A DNA stretch of 14,538 nt from DATMMS01 sp036824145 (GTDB taxonomy: Bacteria > Chloroflexota > Dormibacteria > DASZGP01), in assembly GCA_036824145.1 (NCBI GenBank), contig DAITAT010000044.1, positions 1 through 14,538 of the forward strand, read 5' to 3'. This document shows positions 1 to 7,211 of this stretch, in pieces. A model generated the notes under the pieces. It did no database searches and was not told where the DNA came from. It saw only the letters and a list, made by a program, of their open reading frames with translations. A program made the position numbers and the translations under genes. Numbering within the stretch: position 1 is the first letter of the stretch; the number at the start of each line of letters is the position of its first letter.

Positions 1-24
1 AGCATTTCGATTCGCGCAGCCACT

Positions 25-34
25 GGGAGGAGAG
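25..34 (+). promoter_or_regulatory. Shine-Dalgarno of the MFS transporter
   Basis: The purine run GGGAGGAGAG lies directly before the ATG at 35 and contains GGAGG four bases from the start. It fixes the start codon. It contrasts with several other genes here that have no Shine-Dalgarno. The promoter lies off the window or in the first 20 bases and cannot be judged. Confidence 0.75.
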
Positions 35-1783
35 ATGCTGGACGAGCAACCGCAGGGGAATCCGTATGTAGCCCTCGCCATCATCTTGACGGCGACTTTC
101 ATGATCCTGCTCGACATCTCGATCGTGAACGTCGCGATCCCCTCGATCCAGCGGGACCTGCACGCCAGCTTCGCCCAGATCCAGTTCGTCATCGCCGGCT
201 ACCAGCTGGCCTATGGCGTGGTCCTGATCACGGCCGGGCGGCTGGGCGACATCGTCGGCCGCAAGCGCATGTTCATGATTGGTGTGGCCGGGTTCACCGT
301 CGCATCGTTGCTGTGCGGACTCTCGCAGTCGGGGACCCAGATCGTGGCGGCCCGCGTGTTCCAGGGCCTGATGGCTTCGCTCATGTACCCGCAGATCTTC
401 TCGATCATCCGCGTCACGTTCCCACCCCGCGAGTTGCCCAAGGCGCTGGGCATCCTGGGTGCCGTCATCGGGGTCGCCACCATCACCGGTCCCCTTGCCG
501 GCGGGCTCATCATCCAGGGCAACTTCTTCGGGCTTGACTGGCGCCCGATCTTCCTGATCAATGTCCCCATCGGCGTCTTCGCGGTGCTTGCGGCGTCGCT
601 GCGACTGCCGGAGTCGAAGTCCCCGGACGCCCCCCGGCTCGACCTCACAGGCGTCGCCATCGTCACTGTTGCCCTGTTCTTGCTGACCTACCCGCTGGTT
701 GAGGGTCGCGACGCCGGTTGGCCCTGGTGGTCCTTCATGATGCTCGCCGCGTCAGCGGTGGTGATGGTGCTTTTCGTGGTGTTCGAACGGCGGCGCGAGG
801 CGGGCGGCCTCGACCCCCTGGTGGTGTCCTCGCTGTTCCGCAATCGCGCCTTTGTGGTGGGGTTGCTTTTCTTCTTCGTCTTCTTCTCCGGCCTGCCGTC
901 CTTCTTCCTGGTCCTCAACCTCTGGCTGCAGATCGGGCTGGGCTTCACGGCGTTGCACTCCGGCCTCACGATCATCCCCTTCGCCATCGGCAGCGGCACC
1001 GCCTCAGGCCTCTCGATCCGTCTGATCCCGCGTTTTGGCAAACGCATCCTCCTCATCGGCGCGGCCCTGGCCGCGATCGGGGTGGCGGTCACGATCTACT
1101 CGATCCACGTCATCGGGACCGACCTCCACAGCTGGCAGCTGATCCCCGCGATGTTGATCGGCGGGGTCGGACTCGGACTGCTGATAGCGCCGTCGCTGAA
1201 CTTCGTCCTCGCCGGCATCGCCGGCAGGGACGTCGGCTCCGCGTCGGGAGTCCTGACCACGGTGCAACAGATCGGGGGAGCGCTAGGCGTGGCCGCGATC
1301 GGCGTGATCTTCTTTGGCCAGCTCGCAACCCATGCCGACACCGTCAGCGCCAACCAGATCCCGCAGATCCGCCAGCAGCTGAGCGCCGCGAGCCTTCCGT
1401 CCGACGTGGTCGACCACATCGTCGCCAGCTACAAGGTCTGCTTCCATGACCGGTCCGCCGCCAAGGACCCCACCGTCGAGCCGGACAGCTGCAGGCAGGC
1501 TCGGCAGTACCGGCCCGTCCTGCCTCCGCCGGCCGGCGTCGGGCAGATGACAGCGGCGCAGCGGTCGGCGGCGATCGCGGCCGAATATCAACACGCCGGT
1601 GAAGTCGTGCGCGGCACGGTGCTCCCCAGCGCGACGCAGGCAGTGGCGACCAACTTCAATGACTCGATCCAGGTAGCGCTCTTCTACAACGTCGCCGTGT
1701 TTGCGCTCACTTTCCTCCTGCTCTTCCTGCTGCCCAGCCCCAAAAAGCTGGACCACCCGCCGCCCGCGATCACCAGCGACTGA
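35..1783 (+). CDS. DHA2-type MFS multidrug exporter, 14 TM helices
   Basis: A 582-residue drug:H+ antiporter of the EmrB/QacA (DHA2) type, expected in the cytoplasmic membrane and exporting small, often hydrophobic compounds. Visible motifs are the TM1 signature LDISIVNVAIP (residues 26-36), MFS motif A GRLGDIVGRKRMF (68-80) with its Asp and basic residues, and the motif C-like TGPLAGG (151-157) in TM5. About 14 hydrophobic segments can be counted, the last at about 545-566. Between the last two helices is a hydrophilic loop at about 434-540, probably extracytoplasmic, carrying Cys469 and Cys486. The Shine-Dalgarno supports the ATG at 35. Length is slightly above the usual 480-550, mostly from this loop. 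A 50-bp intergenic with its own promoter elements separates it from the next gene, so co-transcription is uncertain. The family is clear; the substrate cannot be told from sequence. Confidence 0.93.
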   Translation: MLDEQPQGNPYVALAIILTATFMILLDISIVNVAIPSIQRDLHASFAQIQFVIAGYQLAYGVVLITAGRLGDIVGRKRMFMIGVAGFTVASLLCGLSQSGTQIVAARVFQGLMASLMYPQIFSIIRVTFPPRELPKALGILGAVIGVATITGPLAGGLIIQGNFFGLDWRPIFLINVPIGVFAVLAASLRLPESKSPDAPRLDLTGVAIVTVALFLLTYPLVEGRDAGWPWWSFMMLAASAVVMVLFVVFERRREAGGLDPLVVSSLFRNRAFVVGLLFFFVFFSGLPSFFLVLNLWLQIGLGFTALHSGLTIIPFAIGSGTASGLSIRLIPRFGKRILLIGAALAAIGVAVTIYSIHVIGTDLHSWQLIPAMLIGGVGLGLLIAPSLNFVLAGIAGRDVGSASGVLTTVQQIGGALGVAAIGVIFFGQLATHADTVSANQIPQIRQQLSAASLPSDVVDHIVASYKVCFHDRSAAKDPTVEPDSCRQARQYRPVLPPPAGVGQMTAAQRSAAIAAEYQHAGEVVRGTVLPSATQAVATNFNDSIQVALFYNVAVFALTFLLLFLLPSPKKLDHPPPAITSD

Positions 1784-1787
1784 AGTC

Positions 1788-1797
1788 CTTACGTAAG
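1788..1797. promoter_or_regulatory. Perfect palindrome CTTACGTAAG, candidate operator
   Basis: CTTACGTAAG is a perfect 10-bp dyad in the 50-bp gap between the exporter and the quinone oxidoreductase gene. It lies just upstream of, or overlapping, the -35 position implied by the -10 box at 1819. That is where a TetR- or MarR-type repressor could act. No regulator gene is adjacent in the window, so binding is inference. Confidence 0.4.
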
Positions 1798-1818
1798 ACC
1801 AGAAGCCCCCGAACTGGC

Positions 1819-1824
1819 TAGAAT
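1819..1824 (+). promoter_or_regulatory. -10 box TAGAAT, near-leaderless promoter
   Basis: TAGAAT (5 of 6 to TATAAT) ends 9 nt before the ATG at 1834, so transcription would start at or within about 3 nt of the start codon. There is no Shine-Dalgarno in the intervening CGGCGAGCG. No clear -35 hexamer is seen. It would drive the three-gene oxidoreductase operon. Confidence 0.6.
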
Positions 1825-1833
1825 CGGCGAGCG

Positions 1834-2820
1834 ATGAAGGCTTGGGTGGTGCGCGAGTGGGGTGATCCCGACTCGATGACCTTCGAGGACATCCCGGAGC
1901 GCGATCCCCCGCCCGACATGCTCCGTCTCAAGATCGAGGCGGCGGCGATCAACTTCTTCGACTCGCTGATGATCGCCGGCACCTACCAGACCAAGCCCGA
2001 CTTCCCCTTCACACCCGGGGGGGAGGTCTCCGGCACCGTGGTCTCGGCGCCGGCCGACTCCGGCTTCGCCCCCGGCGACCGCGTCTCCGCCGGCTTCGCC
2101 GTCAACAAGGTCCTCCAGGGCGGCTACGCCGAGTGTGCCGACACCCTGCCGATGCTGGCCCGCAAGGTCCCCGACTCGATGAGCTTCGAGGACGCCGCCG
2201 CCTTCTACATCGTCTACCAGACCGGCCACTTCGCCCTCCATCGGCGGGCCAAGCTCCAACCCGGCGAGGTCCTGCTGGTCCACGGTGGCGCAGGTGGCAC
2301 TGGCACCGCCACGATCCAGTTGGGCAAGGCCGCCGGGGCCACCGTCATCGCCACCGCCGGCTCCGACGAGAAGGTCGCGCTCTGCAAGCAGCTCGGCGCC
2401 GACCACGCCATCAACTACAAGACCCAGGACTTCGCCGAGGAGGTCAACCGCATCACCGACCGGGCCGGCGCCGACGTCGTCTTCGACCCCGTGGGCGGCG
2501 ATGTCTACGACCGCTCGACCAAGTGCGTCGCCTTCGAGGGCCGGATCATCATCATCGGCTTCACCTCCGGGCGCATCCCCGAGGCCAAGGCCAACCACGT
2601 CCTGGTCAAGAACTACAGCGTCGTCGGCCTGCACTGGGGCGCCTACATGTTCCGGAACCCGGCGCTGATCGAGGAGGCCACAGTCGAGCTCTACCGCCTC
2701 TACGAAGAGGGCAAGATCAAGCCTCACATTTCCGCCACCTACCCGCTGGCTGAGGCGCAAACGGCCCTCAAGGCGGTCGCCGGCGGCGGCACCACCGGCA
2801 AAGTCCTGCTAACCCCCTGA
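1834..2820 (+). CDS. Zinc-independent MDR, NADPH:quinone oxidoreductase-like
   Basis: A 328-residue cytosolic medium-chain dehydrogenase/reductase of the quinone oxidoreductase/enoyl reductase branch. The GroES-like N-terminal domain (about 1-125) carries the conserved PFTPGGEVSGTV stretch (58-69). The Rossmann domain has a nucleotide loop, VHGGAGGTGTA (149-159), typical of NADPH-binding QOR proteins. The structural and catalytic zinc cysteines of alcohol dehydrogenases are absent. The segment DVVFDPVGGDVYDRS (214-228) and the C-terminal TTGKVLL ending are family-typical. The ATG at 1834 is preferred because the -10 box sits 9 nt upstream. The next gene begins 19 bp after the stop, indicating an operon with the SDR fusion. 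The reaction is probably NADPH-dependent reduction of a quinone, enone or enoyl thioester; the substrate is unknown. Confidence 0.9.
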   Translation: MKAWVVREWGDPDSMTFEDIPERDPPPDMLRLKIEAAAINFFDSLMIAGTYQTKPDFPFTPGGEVSGTVVSAPADSGFAPGDRVSAGFAVNKVLQGGYAECADTLPMLARKVPDSMSFEDAAAFYIVYQTGHFALHRRAKLQPGEVLLVHGGAGGTGTATIQLGKAAGATVIATAGSDEKVALCKQLGADHAINYKTQDFAEEVNRITDRAGADVVFDPVGGDVYDRSTKCVAFEGRIIIIGFTSGRIPEAKANHVLVKNYSVVGLHWGAYMFRNPALIEEATVELYRLYEEGKIKPHISATYPLAEAQTALKAVAGGGTTGKVLLTP

Positions 2821-2839
2821 AGGCGAAGTTCGAGCCGAA

Positions 2840-4828
2840 ATGTCCTACCTGGTAACTGGCGCCACCGGCTTCATCGGCCGCAACCTTGTCCACGAGCTCC
2901 TCAAGCGAGAAGGCGACATCTACGTCCTGGTGCGCTCGCAGTCGATGGCCCGGATCGACGAGATGATCGCCAGCACGCCGTCGGCGCAGGAGAGGGTCAA
3001 GCCGGTCGAGGGCGACATCACCAAGCCGGAGTGCGACGTTGCCGCTGACGCCCGGGGGGCGCTCAAGGGCGTCGAGGTCTATCACCTGGCCGCGGTCTAC
3101 GACCTCGAAGCCTCCGAGGACAGCAACCGCCGGGCCAACGTCGATGGCACTCGCAACGTGGTGGAGCTGGCCAACGCCGTCGGCGCCGCCCGTCTCCATC
3201 ACGTCAGCTCGATCGCCGTGGCCGGCGGCAAGTGGAGGGACGATTTCACCGAGGAGATGTTCGACGAAGGCCAGGAACTCGAGCATCCTTACTACGCCAC
3301 CAAGTTCGAGTCCGAGAAGATCGTTCGGACCGAGTCCAAAGTGCCCTGGCGGGTGTACCGGCCGGGCATCGTAATCGGGCACTCCGAGACCGGCGAGGCC
3401 GACCGCATCGATGGGCCCTACTACTCCTTCAAGATCCTCCAGCGCCTGCGGGAGTCGCTGCCCAGCTGGGTGCCGCTGGTAGGCCCCGAGGGTTGGGCCC
3501 TCAACCTGGTGCCGGTGGACTTCGTCGCCCGCGCCATCGACCACATCGGGCACAAGCATGGGCTCGACGGTCGCTGCTTCCACATCGTCGACCCCAACCC
3601 GCTGAGCCTCGGCGACTCCCTCAACGAGTTCGCTCGCGCCGCCCACGCGCCCGAGTTCGCGCTGCGCTTCGACCGTCGCGCCACGTCGATGGTCCCCAGC
3701 GACGTGACCAAGGCGATGGGCAGCCTGCCCGCGATTCAGCGCATCCGCGACCAGCTCCTCGAGGGCGTCAACATACCCGGCCCCGCACTCGACTACATGG
3801 GCAACCGAGCCACCTTCACCGCCACCGAGTCGCAGCGCGCGCTCGAGGGCAGCGGCATCGCGGTGCCGCCGCTACGGACCTACGCCTGGCGGATCTGGGA
3901 CTTCTGGGAGCGCCACCTCGACCCGCAGCTGCCCACGCAGGCCAACCTCCGCAAGGTCCTGGAGGGAAAGGTGGTCCTCATCACGGGCGCCTCATCGGGC
4001 ATCGGCCGGGCCGCCGCGGGCGCGCTGGCGCGCAGCGGCGCTCACCTGATGCTGGTCTCGCGGACCGAGGCCAAGCTCAAGGAGATCCAGAAGGAGATCG
4101 AGGACGAAGGCGGCGAGGCCTGGGTCTATCCCACCGACCTTTCCGACCTCGACGCCATCGGCGGCATGCTGGACAAGGTGCTGGCGGACCACGGCCGCGT
4201 CGACATCCTGATCAACAACGCCGGCCGCTCCATCCGCCGCGCGGTGGCGGAATCCTTCGATCGCTTCCACGACTTCCAGCGCACCATGCAGCTGAACTAC
4301 TTCGGCGCCATCAAGCTGATCATGGGCGTGCTCCCCGGGATGATCGAGCGAGGCCGGGGTCAGATCATCAACATCTCCTCGATCGGCGCCCAGGCCTTCC
4401 CGCCGCGGTTCGCCGCATACGTCGCCTCCAAGGGTGCCCTGGAGGGCTTCAGCCGCTGCCTGGCGTCCGAGGTCGCGCACCACGGCATCGTGGTCACCAA
4501 CATCCACATGCCCCTGGTGCGCACGCCGATGATCGCGCCCACCAGCTTCTACTCCGCGTTCCCCATCATCGAGGCCGACGAGGCCGCCCAGATGGTGGTC
4601 GAGGCCATCCTCAAGCGCCCGCAGGACGTGAGTACGCGCCTGGGCAAGCTGGGCGAGATCGTCGACGTCACCGCGCCCGGGTTCTTGCACCTGATCATGA
4701 CCGGCGCCTACCACCTCTTCCCCGAGACCGGTGGCAAGAAGAAGGACGGCGAAGAGGATGCCGCCGAGCAGGAGGTCGGCATCGAAGGGCTGGCGCTGGC
4801 CCAACTGATGCGGGGCATCCATTTCTAG
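2840..4828 (+). CDS. Two-domain SDR-SDR protein, AcrA1-like acyl-CoA reductase
   Basis: A 662-residue fusion of two short-chain dehydrogenase domains. The first (about 1-365) is an extended/NAD-binding-4 type domain with TGATGFIG (6-13), a Ser at the VSSIAV segment (122-127) and the catalytic pair Tyr151-x3-Lys155. The second (about 373-630) is a classical SDR with TGASSGIG (382-389), NNAG (459-462), Ser513/514 and Tyr527-x3-Lys531. Both catalytic sets look intact. This order and length match the mycobacterial acyl-CoA reductase family (AcrA1/Rv3391 type, about 650 residues), in which fatty acyl-CoA is reduced to aldehyde or alcohol with NAD(P)H. A charged Lys/Glu-rich segment (633-645) follows the second domain. 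It is downstream of the QOR-like gene by 19 bp and 9 bp upstream of the FAD oxidoreductase. Fusion architecture is certain; acyl-CoA as substrate is inference from the family. Confidence 0.88.
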   Translation: MSYLVTGATGFIGRNLVHELLKREGDIYVLVRSQSMARIDEMIASTPSAQERVKPVEGDITKPECDVAADARGALKGVEVYHLAAVYDLEASEDSNRRANVDGTRNVVELANAVGAARLHHVSSIAVAGGKWRDDFTEEMFDEGQELEHPYYATKFESEKIVRTESKVPWRVYRPGIVIGHSETGEADRIDGPYYSFKILQRLRESLPSWVPLVGPEGWALNLVPVDFVARAIDHIGHKHGLDGRCFHIVDPNPLSLGDSLNEFARAAHAPEFALRFDRRATSMVPSDVTKAMGSLPAIQRIRDQLLEGVNIPGPALDYMGNRATFTATESQRALEGSGIAVPPLRTYAWRIWDFWERHLDPQLPTQANLRKVLEGKVVLITGASSGIGRAAAGALARSGAHLMLVSRTEAKLKEIQKEIEDEGGEAWVYPTDLSDLDAIGGMLDKVLADHGRVDILINNAGRSIRRAVAESFDRFHDFQRTMQLNYFGAIKLIMGVLPGMIERGRGQIINISSIGAQAFPPRFAAYVASKGALEGFSRCLASEVAHHGIVVTNIHMPLVRTPMIAPTSFYSAFPIIEADEAAQMVVEAILKRPQDVSTRLGKLGEIVDVTAPGFLHLIMTGAYHLFPETGGKKKDGEEDAAEQEVGIEGLALAQLMRGIHF

Positions 4829-4837
4829 GCGACTCGA

Positions 4838-6064
4838 GTGATCGGCATCCCCGTCTGGGGAGAGGCGCCTCGACAGCCGGAGGTTTCGCTGCCCTTCTAT
4901 GCCGACATCGTTGTCGTCGGCGGCGGGATCACCGGTGTCAGCCTCGCCTACTGGCTGGGGCGTGGCGGCGCCGACGTCCTACTTTTGGAGCGCTCGCGAC
5001 TGGCCGCCGGTGCCAGCGGGCGCAACGCCGGCTTCGTCCTGGCGGGGGTGGCCTCGAACTACGCCGAAGCGGTCGACAAATACGGTCGCTCGGTGGCTGC
5101 GGAGATCTGGTCCTTCACCCTCGAGAACCACGACCGCCTCGGCGAGGCGCTGGCGGGGAGGGCTGGTCACAAGCGCGCCGGCAGCTGGACCCTGGCGGCT
5201 TCAGCGGAGGAGGCGGCCGCGCTGCAGCGGTCGGCGGCGCTGCTCGCCGAGGACCGTCTGCCGGGGGCCTGGAGGCCCAACGGCGGCAGGCTGGGAGGGC
5301 TCCTCAACGCAGTCGACGGCGAGCTCCAGCCGGTCGAGGCGGTGGCGGCGATCGCATCGATGGCAACCTCCACCATCGCCGACGGCGTCGAGGTGACCGG
5401 CATCGAACCGGGGGCGTCCGGGGTCCGCGTCGACACCACTGCTGGTGAGCTCGCTGCCGGAGCCGTGGTACTGGCCACCAATGGCTACATGCGCCAGCTC
5501 TACCCCGGGATCCCCATCGATCCGGTGCGGGGGCAGATGCTGGCGACTGAGGCCGGCGCCGACCCGGTCGCGGGCCGCCCGGTGTACACCGACTCCGGCT
5601 TCGTCTACTGGCGCCAGCTGGCGGACCGGCGCGTGCTGGTGGGCGGCTTCCGGCACCGGGCGCTGGCCGACGAGGTCGGCTACGACGACACCCCGACCGC
5701 GGCGGTGCAGGCGCACCTCGATGCCCAGCTGGCGGGCCTCGACGTCGCCGCGGCGGTTAGTCATCGTTGGGCCGGCATCATGGGCTTCACCCCCGACAGC
5801 CTTCCCCTGGTCGGCCCGGTACCGGGCGCGCCCGGCGTCTACATCAGCGGGGGCTACTCGGGCCACGGCATGGGTTTCGCCTTCAACTGCGCGCGGCTGC
5901 TGGCCGGGTCGATGCTCAGCTCAGACGAGGTGCCCGGTTGGCTGAGCCCGGCGCGGCCGGGCGCCATGCGTCGAGCGCTTAGGCCGCTCGCCGAGCCCGG
6001 ACCACCAGGAGCACCGCGGCCAGCAAGATCACGATCCCGGCCAGCCCCAGGCCGGCGGGGTTGA
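4838..6064 (+). CDS. FAD-dependent oxidoreductase, DAO family
   Basis: A 408-residue flavoprotein of the D-amino-acid oxidase / glycine oxidase-like family. The FAD dinucleotide fold is at residues 23-51, with GGGITG at 28-33 and Glu51 ending the second strand. The family motif GASGRNAGFV follows (58-67), and the C-terminal FAD-contacting segment is GVYISGGYSGHGMGFAFN (333-350). A His-Arg-Trp-Ala-Gly segment with TPDSLPLVGP is at 309-327. Such enzymes oxidise amines or amino acids, passing electrons to O2 or another acceptor; the substrate is not predictable here. The start is GTG, 9 bp after the upstream stop, with no clear Shine-Dalgarno, suggesting translational coupling. The last 28 residues (381-408) are Pro/Arg-rich low complexity and lie entirely within the antisense of the convergent gene, so they are probably a non-functional tail. 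Annotation of the fold is firm. Confidence 0.88.
   Translation: MIGIPVWGEAPRQPEVSLPFYADIVVVGGGITGVSLAYWLGRGGADVLLLERSRLAAGASGRNAGFVLAGVASNYAEAVDKYGRSVAAEIWSFTLENHDRLGEALAGRAGHKRAGSWTLAASAEEAAALQRSAALLAEDRLPGAWRPNGGRLGGLLNAVDGELQPVEAVAAIASMATSTIADGVEVTGIEPGASGVRVDTTAGELAAGAVVLATNGYMRQLYPGIPIDPVRGQMLATEAGADPVAGRPVYTDSGFVYWRQLADRRVLVGGFRHRALADEVGYDDTPTAAVQAHLDAQLAGLDVAAAVSHRWAGIMGFTPDSLPLVGPVPGAPGVYISGGYSGHGMGFAFNCARLLAGSMLSSDEVPGWLSPARPGAMRRALRPLAEPGPPGAPRPARSRSRPAPGRRG
5979..6064. other. 86-bp tail-to-tail coding overlap
   Basis: The plus-strand FAD oxidoreductase stops with TGA at 6062-6064, while the minus-strand propeller protein stops with TAA, reading down to 5979. The shared 86 bp encode the transmembrane anchor end on the minus strand and a Pro/Arg-rich tail on the plus strand. 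No terminator hairpin is visible between the genes, so the transcripts probably overlap. Confidence 0.8.
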
Positions 6065-7148
6065 ATCTCCGCGTGGTCGGCGACGGTGGCGTCTCGGCGG
6101 CTGGCGCCTGGCCCGGCTGGTTGGTCAGGAAGACGACGTGGCCCTCGATGTGGCCCGTGGGCGGGCCCGCGGCGATCAGGCGAAGCGAGCAGGTTGCGGC
6201 GCAGGTGACGTCCACCGTTGAGCCGCCTCCCTCAGTGGCCGTCACGAGGTCGCCCTCCAGAACTCCCGCAGCCGCAAGCTGGGCCGAGGTCAGGCGAAGG
6301 ATGCTGTCGGTACCCGGGTGGGGATTGTTGGCGGTGCCCCGGTCGGCCAGGTAGGCAAAGCCGCCGTTCTTGAGGAAATCGCGCGGCACGAAGCCGCTGC
6401 TCTCGACGCCGAGGTCCCCGCCGGCGGGATGAGCCAGGTTCACAAGCGTAGAGGTCGCGCCGCTCGGCGCGATCCCGATGATGTCGCCGCTGATCTCATC
6501 GGTGGTGATCAGCTCCCCGGCGTGGGCGCCGAAGGTGTCAGGCGCGACGCTGATGCCGCCTTCCATTCGTGGTGCCTTGTCGGTGATTACGGTGACGGCC
6601 CCATGACAGTCGATCGCGGCGACCACCGTTAGGCCGCCGCCGGGGCCGGTCACCAGGAGCGGGTGGTCGCCGAAACTGCCACCGCTGTCGAAACTGATGC
6701 CGTTGAGCGAATCGACGCCGGGCACGGTGGCGAATAGCAGCGGCTGCCCGGTGTTGGGATCAACTTCCAATACCTGTCTTGACGCCCGGGGGTTGATGAC
6801 GTAGATGCCTCCGGGCTGGAAGCGGCATGTCCCCGCGGCCGGCTCGCCCGCGGAGACCGCGAAATACGCTTCGAAGCCGGGGACACCCTGGTAGCTGCTG
6901 CCAGTGTTGATCGCGGCGATGGTGCCAGGCGGGCTGATTGTGAAGAGCAGCTCGGTGCCTTCGGCGATGAGTCCCGCCCCATCCCGCTGCAGGCCGAGGT
7001 CGAACACTCCCTGCAGGTGCTGCCACTTGGCCCAGTTGATCAGCTTCGGCGACGCCGACGTCGACGGGGTGGCGGCAGCCGTCCCCAGGGCGCCTCCGAT
7101 CAGGGTGATCATCGCCCCCGCCAGGGCGAGGGCGCGCTTCACCGCCAT
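5979..7148 (-). CDS. Secreted propeller-like protein with C-terminal membrane anchor
   Basis: A 389-residue protein not matched to a named family. The N-terminus MAVKRALALAGAMITLIGG looks like a signal peptide, with likely cleavage in the Ala-rich stretch near residue 26. The body (about 35-345) has recurring beta-rich blade-like units such as GGIYVINPRASRQVLEVDPNTG (113-134, split here only by description), DHPLLVTG (161-168), GELITTDEISGDIIGI (211-226) and SILRL (282-286), as in SMP-30/NHL-like propellers. A Pro/Thr linker (345-361) precedes a hydrophobic helix at 364-384 and a terminal RARRAA, a type I membrane anchor. The start at 7148 is chosen over an open frame extending to 7775 because of the signal peptide and the TATAGT box 6 nt upstream, and because the upstream extension would lie antisense across hisN. 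It is divergent from hisN. The role is probably extracytoplasmic surface display; no catalytic motif is recognised. Confidence 0.72.
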   Translation of the reverse strand: MAVKRALALAGAMITLIGGALGTAAATPSTSASPKLINWAKWQHLQGVFDLGLQRDGAGLIAEGTELLFTISPPGTIAAINTGSSYQGVPGFEAYFAVSAGEPAAGTCRFQPGGIYVINPRASRQVLEVDPNTGQPLLFATVPGVDSLNGISFDSGGSFGDHPLLVTGPGGGLTVVAAIDCHGAVTVITDKAPRMEGGISVAPDTFGAHAGELITTDEISGDIIGIAPSGATSTLVNLAHPAGGDLGVESSGFVPRDFLKNGGFAYLADRGTANNPHPGTDSILRLTSAQLAAAGVLEGDLVTATEGGGSTVDVTCAATCSLRLIAAGPPTGHIEGHVVFLTNQPGQAPAAETPPSPTTRRFNPAGLGLAGIVILLAAVLLVVRARRAA

Positions 7149-7154
7149 GGCCTG

Positions 7155-7184
7155 ACTATAGGGCCGGCCCGTGGGGCGGGCCAA
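7155..7184 (-). promoter_or_regulatory. Leaderless promoter of the propeller protein
   Basis: On the minus strand TTGGCC (-35-like, 7184-7179) is followed after 18 nt by TATAGT (7160-7155; 5 of 6 to consensus). Six nucleotides then separate it from the ATG at 7148. The mRNA would therefore start at or next to the start codon. There is no Shine-Dalgarno. Confidence 0.65.
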
Positions 7185-7198
7185 TGGCGAGTCTGAGC

Positions 7199-7204
7199 GA
7201 CAAT
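7199..7204 (+). promoter_or_regulatory. Possible -10 box GACAAT of hisN
   Basis: GACAAT matches four of six consensus positions and ends 7 nt before the ATG at 7212, the same geometry as neighbouring leaderless starts. There is no convincing -35. CCTCC in the gap is the complement sense of a Shine-Dalgarno, so it is not a ribosome site. Confidence 0.4.
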
Positions 7205-7211
7205 CCTCCGC

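Noticed and set aside
1789..2760. Minus-strand open frame of 323 codons opposite the quinone oxidoreductase gene
   Set aside because: It is antisense to a clear MDR enzyme and has low-complexity Gly/Val/Asp/Leu composition with no recognisable fold.
3232..5448. Long plus-strand open frame of 738 codons across the SDR fusion and FAD oxidoreductase genes
   Set aside because: It is extremely Arg/Pro/Gly-rich without any domain, and it runs through two well-supported genes in another frame. It is a typical GC-rich shadow.
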